IMG/VR virus record: IMGVR_UViG_3300042544_002197
Span: 1 to 64,000 of that record
DNA from: a virus
Length of the DNA stretch: 64,000 nt
Direction: 5' to 3' (one strand)
Within the stretch, counting starts at the first letter, position 1. Every line of letters begins with the position of its first letter. Positions 9,436 through 17,965 of this stretch are shown here, in pieces. A model generated the notes under the pieces. The model was not told the origin of the DNA. It ran no database searches and saw only the letters and a list, made by a program, of their open reading frames with translations. Made by a program: the position numbers and the translations under genes.

Positions 9436-10473
9436 TTAGAAAAACCCATCTCCACAATCAATTACGGAATTATTTGACCTATCCGCCCATGTTCCAAGAT
9501 TTTGTATCGTTAAAGAGGCCGCAACAACTTGTGAATTTATTTGATTTTGTACAATACTCATAGCACCAGAAACTACTAAAGATTCTATATTTGGGTCTAA
9601 TTTTTGTATTAATGTTGTTTTTCCTTCTACTGTAAGGTCTCCTTTAATTACAACCGAACCCGACATATTAAGAGAACCTGTAATATCAACAAGTGCATTG
9701 TCTTTAATATATAGACCACTACCACTTGTAAGGTATACATTACTATTATTAGCAGTTATACTTGAACTAACAAATAAAGCAGGACCTGATGTTATCTTTA
9801 AAGAACCTGTAACTTGTAAATCATTTGTTGTTGCAAAAAATGAACCTGTCGGTTTAAAAATATCATAAACTGTAGAACCTCCTCCACCGACTTGTGAAGA
9901 TAATGTTCTACCAACATATTGATAAGCTGAAATTGTAACAACCTGACCCGCAGTGGGTGCAACTGCAGTTGATGTAAATTGTAAAACACCTGTTTTGTAA
10001 TCAAATGCGTAGTTATTAACTGATTGTTGTGTACCGTTAACCAAAACTTTAACACCATAACCTGGTGTTGCATCTTCAGTATTTGAGTTAGCTAAAGATG
10101 ATATTGAATATTTTGGTGAGATGAAATTTGTTTGTTGACTTGCATTGATTAAACTTGCTCCCACTCCTGATGTTGATCCTGTTGGTACTAAGAAAAACCA
10201 AACTTCATTGTTTGTATCAGACTTAGTCATCGTTTGTCTATAGTAATATTTCATTACTTGTTGACCATTACTAGAGTATATTGAACCGTCTTGACCAACA
10301 CTATTGTAAGGTAATCCACTACTTGGGATTAAATCTTGGTCGATATAAATTTCATCAGCATTAATATCCAATACCGATGTAAACGCCTCTTGAGCATCGG
10401 TAAAAGTATCGTGTGTATACCTTCTACTTTGGAGGAACCTACCTGATTTTTTTGTACTATCTATTGCTGCCAT
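9436..10473 (-). CDS. Structural protein of the fibre region (345 aa)
   Basis: The N-terminal half (residues 1-195) is not repetitive: MAAIDSTKKSGRFLQSRRYTHDTF, then EIYIDQDLIPSSGLPY and VWFFLVPTGST, ending with VTISAYQYVGRTLSSQ. This looks like a globular virion domain. Residues ~210-300 are short Ser/Gly fibre-like strands (TGSLKITSGPALFVSSSI; TGSLNMSGSVVIKGDLTVEG). The protein ends in SNNSVIDCGDGFF, as fibre ends in this cluster also finish with short Gly/Asp tails. It lies 14 bases after the 1117-aa fibre gene and is probably cotranscribed with it. I infer a fibre connector or short fibre; no specific family is recognised. Confidence 0.75.
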   Translation of the reverse strand: MAAIDSTKKSGRFLQSRRYTHDTFTDAQEAFTSVLDINADEIYIDQDLIPSSGLPYNSVGQDGSIYSSNGQQVMKYYYRQTMTKSDTNNEVWFFLVPTGSTSGVGASLINASQQTNFISPKYSISSLANSNTEDATPGYGVKVLVNGTQQSVNNYAFDYKTGVLQFTSTAVAPTAGQVVTISAYQYVGRTLSSQVGGGGSTVYDIFKPTGSFFATTNDLQVTGSLKITSGPALFVSSSITANNSNVYLTSGSGLYIKDNALVDITGSLNMSGSVVIKGDLTVEGKTTLIQKLDPNIESLVVSGAMSIVQNQINSQVVAASLTIQNLGTWADRSNNSVIDCGDGFF

Positions 10474-10487
10474 CTACTATATAATTA

Positions 10488-13400
10488 TTAACTAAATGTT
10501 GTTGTTATCGTCGTTATTGGTGTTGGGTCTCCTTTATATCTTACTATAACATAAACCTCATCATATGTTGCATTTACTGTAAATCCGTTAGCGGGTCTTA
10601 AAGGAATTGTATATGTTGTTGTGGCTAACGAACCTCCTATATTTCCATACAAGGCAATTGCGCTTCCAAATGGATTTGTACCATCCGTATTTGCTGATAT
10701 TGAAGAAGTAATTTCGTTACTTAATGTATCTGAAGGGTCAAATAACCTTGGTGGTGTATAAATTCCACTTTTAGCAGATTCAAAAAGAAGTGCTACCGCA
10801 ACTGAATTTGAAGTTGATGATGTCCAGTTTACAAGAGTTTGTCCAACATTTAAAGTCATTGAAACTTTGTTTGATGATGCACCACTACTAATTTTACGTA
10901 TGTAATATTTGTAATCACTAGCAGAACTTGGATTTGCTAACCAATATCCATACGCACCACCTGGTTTAACTAAAAATCCTGGTTTAACTTGTAAATCGGT
11001 TGTACCTAAATTATATAGTCCAAATGCGGTTGACCAAGTGTCACCACTAAATGTTAGAATATTATTATTAACTTGTAATCTATAATTTTCACCTGTGAAT
11101 GATTCAATCAATGTTGTTGATGAATCAGTTCCTTGTGTTCTACCATAATATGCTAAACTACCACTTGCTGCCGGTTGTCCAAATGAACCCGCAGTATGAT
11201 AAGATATTGTTTGTGTGTTATATGTTGACGCCGAAGTATTTTTATTGTTAGCATTTGTTGTAACGGTAAAAGTTGTTGGTGTTGTTGAACCTGAAGCCGA
11301 AACAACGTTCGACGTTGATGGTGCCGTAAATGTATAAAGTCCATTTAATTTAACAACATCTGTTTCATATGGTATTGTACTTGTACCTCTTACAGTTACA
11401 CCTGTAGAATCATAAATTGAATTTGCAGTTTGTATTGTTCCACCAGCGGTTGATGTTGTGCTCGTTCCTGAAGTTAAAGCTAAACCTGTACCACTTACAG
11501 ATTGATATCCTAAGTTTGTACCTGCATGATATAACGGACTAAACGCACCTGTAATTGAAGATGAAACATTGTAAGTTCCTCCTGTTAAATAAGGTGCTCC
11601 ACTCAAAGAACGTGAAACAGCAGTTAATGCTGAGTTCGCTCCATTTGCGGTTATTGTATTTGCCGGTACGTTTGTTAATATTGTTGATAATGGTGCATAA
11701 AATACTTCAGTATTATTTACAATTGGTGTAGTATATGGACTTGACCCACTCGCAATACTAATTGAACTTGATATATGATACCAACCACTTGAACTTACAT
11801 CACTACTCGCACCATATAATGAAGGTGAAAATACTGATGCATATTTGCCATCTTGGTATGCCGGTGGAATAACCGCATTATTTGCAGTGTTTATTCTCGC
11901 TAATGAAACTCCACTTGTTGTACCCGCACCTGATTGTGTTATAAGTGCTTGTGAACTTGAAGTTGCTGTATCTGTCTTAGAACTATTATTTTTAAATTTA
12001 AAATTAAAAGAACCTGATACTTTAAATGATGTCGGTGTTCCACTATTCAAAGTACCTAAACCAAACAGTTGTGAATCAACAGACGATGACACTATTGTAC
12101 TACCTGAAACTACACTTGTAAATGTGTGTCCGTAATTTGTTTGTGTTTGTATTGGTGATATTCCGCTAAAAATTGTAGAACCTGTTGTTGCAAATCCCTT
12201 TTCTTGTAAATAAGTAATTGTTGTGTTAGTAGAACTTTGTGGTATACTACCTGCGGTAACTGTACCTGTAGTTGTGTTTACATTATTTTTTGTGTATCCA
12301 CTATATCCCTTCGTATTTGGTGAAGCGTCGGGTGCTGAAGCGGATAGTAAACCCGCCATAAATCTTAATATTTCAGATACATCTGTATTTGAATTAAAAT
12401 TATTAAAATAAGAACCTTCCAAACTTGTTTGCCAATTATTTGATGTTGGGATACCAACATTTATATTAGCGGCATGTATTGATTCTGAAACCTCTAAAGC
12501 ATATTTTCCAATAACCGACCCATCAGGTGAGTTTAATAATGCACCACTACCTGTTATTTGTATACTTTCATTTGTTGCGTAAAATGAACCTGTTGGTTGC
12601 CAAATATTCGTATCTTGTAAATTAGCAATTGATGCCGAAAATGACGAAGATATGTTTGATATTGATGAAGATAATGATCCTGAAAGGGAGTTAATTGATG
12701 CAGATAAAGATGAAGTTGCACTATTAAGTTCACTTATTAATATTATTTTTTCTTCACTACCTAATTGTCCCGCCTTCCAATAATCCAAAGAAGAATCCCA
12801 AAGTAAGGAACCTGAAATCGTATTAGGAGAGGTTGGGTCTTTTATTAATAAACCTCCGTTTGTTGTTGCGGTACCATTTAATTCAATGATGTTATCACCA
12901 ATGGCAACTGTTGTTGAATTGATTGAGGTTGTTGTACCCTTTACTAATAAATCTCCTTTAATTGTAACATTACTTCCCGTAACCTCAATTGCTCCACTTA
13001 TAGAACTTGAAAAAGTATTAAGTTCATCAATTCTATTTGAAAGGGACGACGATATAGCACCAATAGATGATGTTATAGAACTTGACACGCTACTTATTGA
13101 GCTAGATAATGAACTAGATAATGTAGTTATTCTATTATCTACAGATTCAGAAAGAGAATTGATTGAACTACTTATCGAACTTGATAATGTTAATATTCTA
13201 GTGTCAACCGAACCCGATAAACTATTAATAGATGCAGATAAAGAACCTGATAAGGTATTAATCGATGACGATAGTGAACTAGAAAGTTGACTAATTGAAC
13301 CAGATAAAGAACCTGATAAGGTATTAATCGAAGATGATAATGAAGATGATAGTGTTGTAAAATCACTTTGTCTAATTAATCTTTCTTCACTTCCTAATGG

Positions 13401-13841
13401 GCCGGCCTTCCAATAATCTAAAGTTGTGTCCCAAAGTAAAGAACCAGAAATTGTGTTTGGATTTGTTGGGTCTTTTATTAATAGACCTCCATTTACTGCC
13501 GATGTACCATTTAATTCTATGACATTGTCACCAATAGCGACTGTTGTTGAATTAATGGCCGTTGTTGTACCCTTTACTAAAAGGTTACCCTTTACCGTTA
13601 AATTTGAACCTGTGGTTTCTAATGCGTCTTTTAATGATGCAGTGTATATGTTTATTTCTGCAGTACCTGAATCACTAATAATTTGACCCAATGTTTGACC
13701 ATTAACCAATATACCGTCAGCATATAAATTCTCGGCATAAACCGCATGTAGTGCACCTGAAACCGCCCCTAAATCAATAATTGACCCCGAAGGTACGTTT
13801 GAGGTATCAATCTGGGTCCAATTTATCTGTTGTAATGCCAT
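10488..13841 (-). CDS. Tail fibre protein with duplicated module (1117 aa)
   Basis: The N-terminus (MALQQINWTQIDTSNVPSGS, then AVSGALHAVYAENLYADG) leads into two near-identical ~80-aa modules, each running from a V-K-G-[ND]-L-L-V-K-G-T-T-T strand through TTVAIGDN and IELNGT to SGSLLWD, at residues ~78-160 and ~285-370. They flank a Ser-rich coiled shaft (SSSLSSSINTLSGSLS-type repeats). Residues ~420-1000 are a diverse Ser/Thr/Tyr-rich region, probably distal beta structure. The last part (NEVYVIVRY-like strands ending TTITTTFS) is non-repetitive. It is the first gene after the glutaredoxin terminator and has a TATTTATG box 19 bases before the ATG. Fibre identity is confident. Confidence 0.85.
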   Translation of the reverse strand: MALQQINWTQIDTSNVPSGSIIDLGAVSGALHAVYAENLYADGILVNGQTLGQIISDSGTAEINIYTASLKDALETTGSNLTVKGNLLVKGTTTAINSTTVAIGDNVIELNGTSAVNGGLLIKDPTNPNTISGSLLWDTTLDYWKAGPLGSEERLIRQSDFTTLSSSLSSSINTLSGSLSGSISQLSSSLSSSINTLSGSLSASINSLSGSVDTRILTLSSSISSSINSLSESVDNRITTLSSSLSSSISSVSSSITSSIGAISSSLSNRIDELNTFSSSISGAIEVTGSNVTIKGDLLVKGTTTSINSTTVAIGDNIIELNGTATTNGGLLIKDPTSPNTISGSLLWDSSLDYWKAGQLGSEEKIILISELNSATSSLSASINSLSGSLSSSISNISSSFSASIANLQDTNIWQPTGSFYATNESIQITGSGALLNSPDGSVIGKYALEVSESIHAANINVGIPTSNNWQTSLEGSYFNNFNSNTDVSEILRFMAGLLSASAPDASPNTKGYSGYTKNNVNTTTGTVTAGSIPQSSTNTTITYLQEKGFATTGSTIFSGISPIQTQTNYGHTFTSVVSGSTIVSSSVDSQLFGLGTLNSGTPTSFKVSGSFNFKFKNNSSKTDTATSSSQALITQSGAGTTSGVSLARINTANNAVIPPAYQDGKYASVFSPSLYGASSDVSSSGWYHISSSISIASGSSPYTTPIVNNTEVFYAPLSTILTNVPANTITANGANSALTAVSRSLSGAPYLTGGTYNVSSSITGAFSPLYHAGTNLGYQSVSGTGLALTSGTSTTSTAGGTIQTANSIYDSTGVTVRGTSTIPYETDVVKLNGLYTFTAPSTSNVVSASGSTTPTTFTVTTNANNKNTSASTYNTQTISYHTAGSFGQPAASGSLAYYGRTQGTDSSTTLIESFTGENYRLQVNNNILTFSGDTWSTAFGLYNLGTTDLQVKPGFLVKPGGAYGYWLANPSSASDYKYYIRKISSGASSNKVSMTLNVGQTLVNWTSSTSNSVAVALLFESAKSGIYTPPRLFDPSDTLSNEITSSISANTDGTNPFGSAIALYGNIGGSLATTTYTIPLRPANGFTVNATYDEVYVIVRYKGDPTPITTITTTFS

Positions 13842-13860
13842 GTAAAAGTAAAGTCTTTTA

Positions 13861-13868
13861 CATAAATA
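13861..13868 (-). promoter_or_regulatory. TATTTATG box upstream of the 1117-aa fibre
   Basis: A one-base variant of the TATTTATA box, directly downstream of a terminator and 19 bases before the fibre ATG. Between box and start lies an inverted repeat (GTAAAAG and CTTTTAC, six bases apart). Confidence 0.35.
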
Positions 13869-13890
13869 CTTTTATTCTACTTCTTCGCAT

Positions 13891-13918
13891 AAAAAAAGGA
13901 ACATTTAGTCCCTTTTTT
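13891..13918 (-). terminator. Terminator after the glutaredoxin gene
   Basis: On the minus strand AAAAAAGGGAC and GTTCCTTTTTT pair over 11 positions with one G-U pair and a 5-base loop, followed by further T. It begins three bases after the glutaredoxin stop and separates the redox operon from the fibre operon. Confidence 0.8.
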
Positions 13919-13921
13919 ATT

Positions 13922-14191
13922 TTATATGTATTTTTTTATTATTTCAATGATTTCATCTTTACCTTTAAAATCTCGACCAGCAACAAAAACGGGACCATTT
14001 TCGTTTCCCTCAAGACCTATAAATACGGTTGGTAGAGCGTTGTGTCCGGTTTGTTTTACCACTTGATTCCAAATTTCCTCGTTTTCACTTATTTCAATTT
14101 CATTATATGGTATTTCACATGCAATTAATTCTTTTTTAAGTTCCACACAATGTCCGCAACCTTTTAAAGTGAAAACAACAATATTATTCAT
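13922..14191 (-). CDS. Glutaredoxin-like protein (89 aa)
   Basis: A small thioredoxin-fold protein with the redox pair Cys12-Gly-His-Cys15 after a first beta strand (NIVVFTLK). CGHC is the centre usual in protein disulphide isomerases; classical glutaredoxins have CPYC, so the active site is unusual. The cis-proline motif is ALPTVFI near residue 54, and the C-terminal helix ends at EIIEIIKKYI. Length fits glutaredoxin/NrdH proteins. The likely role is a cytoplasmic electron donor, for example for ribonucleotide reductase, or dithiol exchange. Its start lies three bases after the stop of the thioredoxin gene, so the two redox proteins are coexpressed. Confidence 0.85.
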   Translation of the reverse strand: MNNIVVFTLKGCGHCVELKKELIACEIPYNEIEISENEEIWNQVVKQTGHNALPTVFIGLEGNENGPVFVAGRDFKGKDEIIEIIKKYI

Positions 14192-14194
14192 AAT

Positions 14195-14500
14195 TTATAA
14201 ATTATTTAAGATATCTTTATAGAATCCTTCTGGTTGTACACCTTGTGAACGATTTACTAATTTATCCCCGTCATAAATGATTACTGTTGGTACTGAACGA
14301 ATTCCCATATCTAAAGCCGAGTCCATATTTTCATCCACATCTACCTTTACAAAGGTTATATTTGGGTATTGTGATTCTAAAATTTCTAATCTAGGTATTA
14401 GGGATTTACATGGTCCGCACCATTTTGCCCAATAATCTACTAAAACTTTATTTCCTTGTGATTGTAATTCTTTTACTTTATCTGATGTTACGTTTTCCAT
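14195..14500 (-). CDS. trxA: Thioredoxin
   Basis: A 101-aa protein with the canonical thioredoxin centre WCGPC at residues 27-31 after the strand VLVDYWAKW. The cis-proline motif is SVPTVII and the next strand is YDGDKLVNRSQG. It has no signal peptide, so it acts in the cytoplasm as a general disulphide reductase; phage thioredoxins commonly support ribonucleotide reductase or polymerase processivity. It starts four bases after the AAA+ ATPase gene and is followed by the glutaredoxin gene. Confidence 0.93.
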   Translation of the reverse strand: MENVTSDKVKELQSQGNKVLVDYWAKWCGPCKSLIPRLEILESQYPNITFVKVDVDENMDSALDMGIRSVPTVIIYDGDKLVNRSQGVQPEGFYKDILNNL

Positions 14501-14504
14501 ATTT

Positions 14505-15575
14505 TTAAAATCCTATTTTACTTTTATTAGCCGTTCTTATTAATTCAACGTCTATATTATATATATCCGCCAAACTCATTGATTCCGAAACTTCGTGGTC
14601 TTTTTCCAAATGTTTTAAAAGATTATTTGACTCATCAACCGATAACTTATTAAACTTGTGTTCAGCAATTAAACGACCTTTACGAAGTAAGGCTTGGTCA
14701 ATTTTTTCTCGTTTCATGTTGAAGGTTGCGACAATCTGAATACTTAGACAATCCCCCAAGATACCATCTGTAAGGTTCAAAATATTAGAAACTCCAGCAG
14801 GTGAACCATTTCCTTCTCTATCTGATATAACCCTCTCAGCATCTTCAATAATTAAAATTGAATTCTTGTGGTCCATTAAGAATGGAATGATAGATGGTTC
14901 AGATAACATTTCCGCCATTGATGGTGGGATGAACAAAATGTCTTTTTCGGTTATCAATGAGGTTAAATGTTTAATGTATGAAGTTTTTCCTGTTCCAGGG
15001 TCACCATGTAAAAGAATTATTCCCTTACCATTTGTTTCATTTAATTTACTTACAATGACATCATGTACCTTTTTAAATTCAGAACCATAATTTAATTCCA
15101 AATCCATTGGTTGAATAAATAAATCATATTCCTCTGTGTCCAAATGGCCCATTTCACTTTTTACTAATTGGATGTTTGCTTTCTTTTTCTTTCTTTCAAA
15201 AATTTTGATTTCATCCAATTTTAATTGTTCCTCTAATTTACCATTCTTAATGTCATATACAATATCTAATTGAACCAATGGGTCTTTGTCTTTAGTAACA
15301 TTACCCGTTATTCTAATCATTATTTGTTTTTCTTTATTAACAAACAAACATTGTGATGATAAATCATATCTTCTATTTGATGAGAAAATATTACATTCCT
15401 CAAAAAATCCTTCCTTTTCTAAAAAGTGTGTTTTTATAGTTGGGTCGTAACTTAAATTATTTACATATTTCGATGGTAGTTTATCAAACAATATAACATA
15501 ATATTGTTCTGTTGGGACCTCACTTCCATAAACTGTATCATATAGAGGATAATTCTTTGGTAGTATTCTTGACAT
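14505..15575 (-). CDS. AAA+ ATPase (356 aa)
   Basis: The C-terminal part is an AAA+ core: Walker A GDPGTGKTS at residues 191-199, Walker B ILIIEDAE at 240-247, a sensor-1-like IVATFN, and an RKGR arginine-finger motif. This resembles the BCS1/CbbX/FtsH-like branch. Residues 1-150 form a separate domain with no recognised family (starting MSRILPKNYPLYDTVYGSEV), presumably the substrate or partner domain. It heads the thioredoxin-glutaredoxin run and follows the NusG/methylase group by 36 bases. A remodelling or chaperone ATPase role is inferred; clamp loader is unlikely because the domain order differs. Confidence 0.8.
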   Translation of the reverse strand: MSRILPKNYPLYDTVYGSEVPTEQYYVILFDKLPSKYVNNLSYDPTIKTHFLEKEGFFEECNIFSSNRRYDLSSQCLFVNKEKQIMIRITGNVTKDKDPLVQLDIVYDIKNGKLEEQLKLDEIKIFERKKKKANIQLVKSEMGHLDTEEYDLFIQPMDLELNYGSEFKKVHDVIVSKLNETNGKGIILLHGDPGTGKTSYIKHLTSLITEKDILFIPPSMAEMLSEPSIIPFLMDHKNSILIIEDAERVISDREGNGSPAGVSNILNLTDGILGDCLSIQIVATFNMKREKIDQALLRKGRLIAEHKFNKLSVDESNNLLKHLEKDHEVSESMSLADIYNIDVELIRTANKSKIGF

Positions 15576-15611
15576 AGTATAATAATAAAAAAAAATTGTT
15601 AGAAAATAAAG

Positions 15612-15923
15612 TTAGTTAAGACATATTTTTCCATATCCTCTCATGTCGATAAAAATATTATCTTCTACGTCGTTACTTTCTTCAGGTAAATCCTCAGTTG
15701 ATATTTTAATTGCAAGTATTGTTCTTCTAAGAAGTTCAAATTGTTCTTTAGTTAACATAACCTCACCATTTTGCTTAAAATTTTTTTCAGATATTTCACA
15801 AAGGTGTTTAAAGAAAACATCCTCATTTGAATCTGAAATAAAATAATCTCTAGCCTCTTGGTTAGTTTGGAAATATTTTTTTACCGTTTGTAAATAAATT
15901 AAAACTTCGGGTGGAAACTCCAT
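15612..15923 (-). CDS. Hypothetical 103-aa protein coupled to NusG
   Basis: Starts MEFPPEVLIYLQTVKKYF and is mostly helical and acidic. A conserved-looking segment (EVMLTKEQFELLRRTI) is followed by the C-terminal motif FIDMRGYGKICLN. Its ATG overlaps the stop of the NusG-like gene (TAATG), so the two are translationally coupled. It has no membrane segment, catalytic motif or known family. Coupling to an RNA polymerase-binding factor suggests, but does not show, a role in transcription. Confidence 0.75.
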   Translation of the reverse strand: MEFPPEVLIYLQTVKKYFQTNQEARDYFISDSNEDVFFKHLCEISEKNFKQNGEVMLTKEQFELLRRTILAIKISTEDLPEESNDVEDNIFIDMRGYGKICLN

Positions 15924-16447
15924 TATATTTTTGCTATTTGGTTTAGTGTTAATTCAACCGCAGTATTTCTACCAAATATTTTTATTTCTATTGAGACCTT
16001 ATCTCCATTTATTTCCGCAATTGTTCCTTCAAATGTATTAAACGGACCCTCAATAACTGTTACCGCTTCACCAATTATGTATTTTAATTTTTTAGAATCC
16101 ACGTGTTGTTCTAATGTATCATCTTTTAAAATTCTTTTAATGTCGCTATCTCGTAATTCAATTGGGATTCTACTTCCGCCCATACCCATAATATTTGGTA
16201 ATAACGATAGAGTTTTTAATTCATCCTCATTTAATTTCTTACCCGTTTCAAAATAAAGATATCCACTATAAAGAACCTTTTCTCTTATAACTTTTTTATT
16301 TTTTACAACAACCATATTTTTTTCAGTTGGACAAACAAACCTTGTAACCGGTTTCATTCTACCCAATGAAATATATTTATTAAACTCTTCAGCCAATGTT
16401 CTTTCTTTTCCTGGTAGAACTTTTACCAAGTACCAATTTGTTTCCAT
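15923..16447 (-). CDS. nusG: NusG-like transcription elongation/antitermination factor
   Basis: A 174-aa protein with a NusG N-terminal (NGN) domain, starting NWYLVKVLPGKERTLAEEF, which matches the W-Y-x-V-x-x-x-x-G-x-E pattern, with VLYSGYLYFE in the middle. A C-terminal KOW domain follows (GEAVTVIEGPFNTFEGTIAE then VSIEIKIFGRNTAVELTLNQ). Bacterial NusG binds the RNA polymerase clamp and couples it to ribosomes or Rho. A phage copy could act as an antiterminator on long late transcripts or compete with host NusG. The fold is nearly complete, so activity is likely. It lies between the methylase (9-base gap) and the coupled 103-aa gene. Confidence 0.9.
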   Translation of the reverse strand: METNWYLVKVLPGKERTLAEEFNKYISLGRMKPVTRFVCPTEKNMVVVKNKKVIREKVLYSGYLYFETGKKLNEDELKTLSLLPNIMGMGGSRIPIELRDSDIKRILKDDTLEQHVDSKKLKYIIGEAVTVIEGPFNTFEGTIAEINGDKVSIEIKIFGRNTAVELTLNQIAKI

Positions 16448-16456
16448 GTTCTAATT

Positions 16457-17299
16457 TTAATAATTCATTATTAAAAGTTCGGTTCCCATATTCTGTTTAC
16501 CGTCTTTTTTAGCCGCCGCAGCTTTGGCGAAATCTTTTTGTTCCCATTTATATTCATCCTTAGGGAACCATTCGGATAATTTAGGGAAATCATAATATGA
16601 TAAACTAAACTTACCCTCAATATTTTTAATACAATCAGCGAGTCTTGTGTGGTCATTTACATCAAAGTCGTGATTTGAGTAATAGTTTTCAGTTTTCCAA
16701 TATGGTGGATCCATATAGAAATAGGTTGTTGGTGAGTCGTATTTTTCAACAACGGACTGAAAATCCATATTCTCAACAAATGTTATTTTATCAAAATGTT
16801 CACGATATTTTGGGTTCTTTAACTTATCCATAAAGATAAGAACTTTACAACGATATTTTCCTTTATAATCGGTGTAAGTAGCAGTTTCAGGTTTAGAACC
16901 TGAGAATACTTGACATAATACGTAAATGTATTTACAAGCAACTTCTAAACTATTTTCATCGGTGATTACCAATTCACTATTAAACACCTCTTGTTGGTAT
17001 TGATTAAACATCTGAGCATACTCCGGAGGTGTATCTACAACCCCTAATTGTTGACATGGATAATGTGATAGGGCTTCGTGCAAAACATCATATTGTTTTG
17101 CCCATTTCATAAGATTGGCATTTAGTCTATTAAAGTCATTATAGACCACAGTTTTTAAGTTTGGGTACTTTGTTAAGTCCATATTAAAAAAGACCCAAAA
17201 CATACCTGAAAATCCCTCCACATAGGTTTCAATGTCTGTTGGGATTTGTGGGACAATCCATTTACCAATTCTTGCTTTACCTCCGATGTAACTAATCAT
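16457..17299 (-). CDS. dam: Dam-type DNA N6-adenine methyltransferase (D12 class)
   Basis: A 280-aa protein with the two hallmark motifs of D12-class adenine methylases. One is an N-terminal AdoMet-binding segment (MISYIGGKARIGKWIVPQIP, then YVEGFSG). The other is the catalytic DPPY at residues 197-200 (FYMDPPYW). The C-terminus TELLIMNY is typical. It transfers methyl groups to adenine in a short DNA target, probably protecting phage DNA from host restriction or affecting packaging. The target cannot be read from sequence. No partner restriction endonuclease is adjacent. It starts after a 58-base gap containing a TATATTTT box. Confidence 0.9.
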   Translation of the reverse strand: MISYIGGKARIGKWIVPQIPTDIETYVEGFSGMFWVFFNMDLTKYPNLKTVVYNDFNRLNANLMKWAKQYDVLHEALSHYPCQQLGVVDTPPEYAQMFNQYQQEVFNSELVITDENSLEVACKYIYVLCQVFSGSKPETATYTDYKGKYRCKVLIFMDKLKNPKYREHFDKITFVENMDFQSVVEKYDSPTTYFYMDPPYWKTENYYSNHDFDVNDHTRLADCIKNIEGKFSLSYYDFPKLSEWFPKDEYKWEQKDFAKAAAAKKDGKQNMGTELLIMNY

Positions 17300-17357
17300 T
17301 TGTTTATTTTATATGTTATAAAGAAAATATAACTAAAAAAAATGAGAAAAAAAAACG

Positions 17358-17771
17358 TTAATCGTAAAAACCTGTCTTAGAGTTGAATTTTTCGTCATAC
17401 ACCTTGTTTTCAATTTCCCAAGGTCCTTTGTTACCATATTTGTTGGACATACGAAGAGTTTCGTTGTAATCGTAATATTTCCCTTGGTTTGGGTTTACGT
17501 TACCAATTCCATAATATAACATTTTAATTATTTGAAAATTGTTTCCGTTGGAGGTGTCAATCACGTCATTATCGTCTTCACACCACGCATGTGTATATCT
17601 TTTACCTGATAACTTACCCTGACCCGAAACTATACCATGAACCAATTTTAGATTTTTGTTTGTTGGTCCGTTCTCTATCATATACTCATAAGCAGAATCG
17701 AAACAATCCCCACCATCAGGTAGGTTAGACGTATCTAAACTCATTTCTTTCAATATATTTATTAGCTTCAT
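17358..17771 (-). CDS. Possible papain/transglutaminase-like protein (137 aa)
   Basis: The N-terminus (MKLINILKEM) resembles the leader of other virion-associated proteins in such phages. Cys23 (in GGDCFDSAYEYM), His61-x-Trp (THAWCED) and Asp72 (VIDTSNG) have the order and spacing of a Cys-His-Asp catalytic triad of the transglutaminase or papain-like fold. This is inference from motif geometry; the family is not identified. The gene is divergent from the plus-strand pair at 17807, sharing a 35-base intergenic region, and a TATTTATC box lies three bases before its ATG. Confidence 0.65.
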   Translation of the reverse strand: MKLINILKEMSLDTSNLPDGGDCFDSAYEYMIENGPTNKNLKLVHGIVSGQGKLSGKRYTHAWCEDDNDVIDTSNGNNFQIIKMLYYGIGNVNPNQGKYYDYNETLRMSNKYGNKGPWEIENKVYDEKFNSKTGFYD

Positions 17772-17806
17772 GTTGATAAATAGTCTAAAATTTTATATAT
17801 TGTACC
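17772..17806. promoter_or_regulatory. Divergent promoter region
   Basis: This 35-base gap separates two divergent genes. Plus strand: TATATTG ends five bases before the ATG at 17807, like the Bacteroidota -7 element. Minus strand: TATTTATC (17775-17782) stands three bases before the ATG at 17771. Both starts would give nearly leaderless mRNAs if these boxes are used. Confidence 0.4.
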
Positions 17807-17965
17807 ATGGCATGTTCGAATTGTAAACAAAAAATACCAAACGAAACTAGAAAGGAATTAATGAAAACCTTTGAAGGGTCCTCAAAATTAGCTTTGTGGA
17901 TTGTAATAGTATGGACATTTTTAGGGTTTTATGGGTTATTTACTTTAATATCTAAGTTTATATGA
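17807..17965 (+). CDS. Small zinc-ribbon-like membrane protein (52 aa)
   Basis: One of only three plus-strand genes in the window. It starts MACSNCKQK with a CxxC pair, then a short charged stretch, then a single transmembrane helix (LALWIVIVWTFLGFYGLFTLI, truncated here to the core ALWIVIVWTFLGFYGLF). The N-terminal Cys pair could bind metal if the protein dimerises. Its TGA overlaps the ATG of the next gene (ATGA), so the pair is coupled. Function unknown; a host-takeover or membrane-associated role is possible. Confidence 0.65.
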   Translation: MACSNCKQKIPNETRKELMKTFEGSSKLALWIVIVWTFLGFYGLFTLISKFI

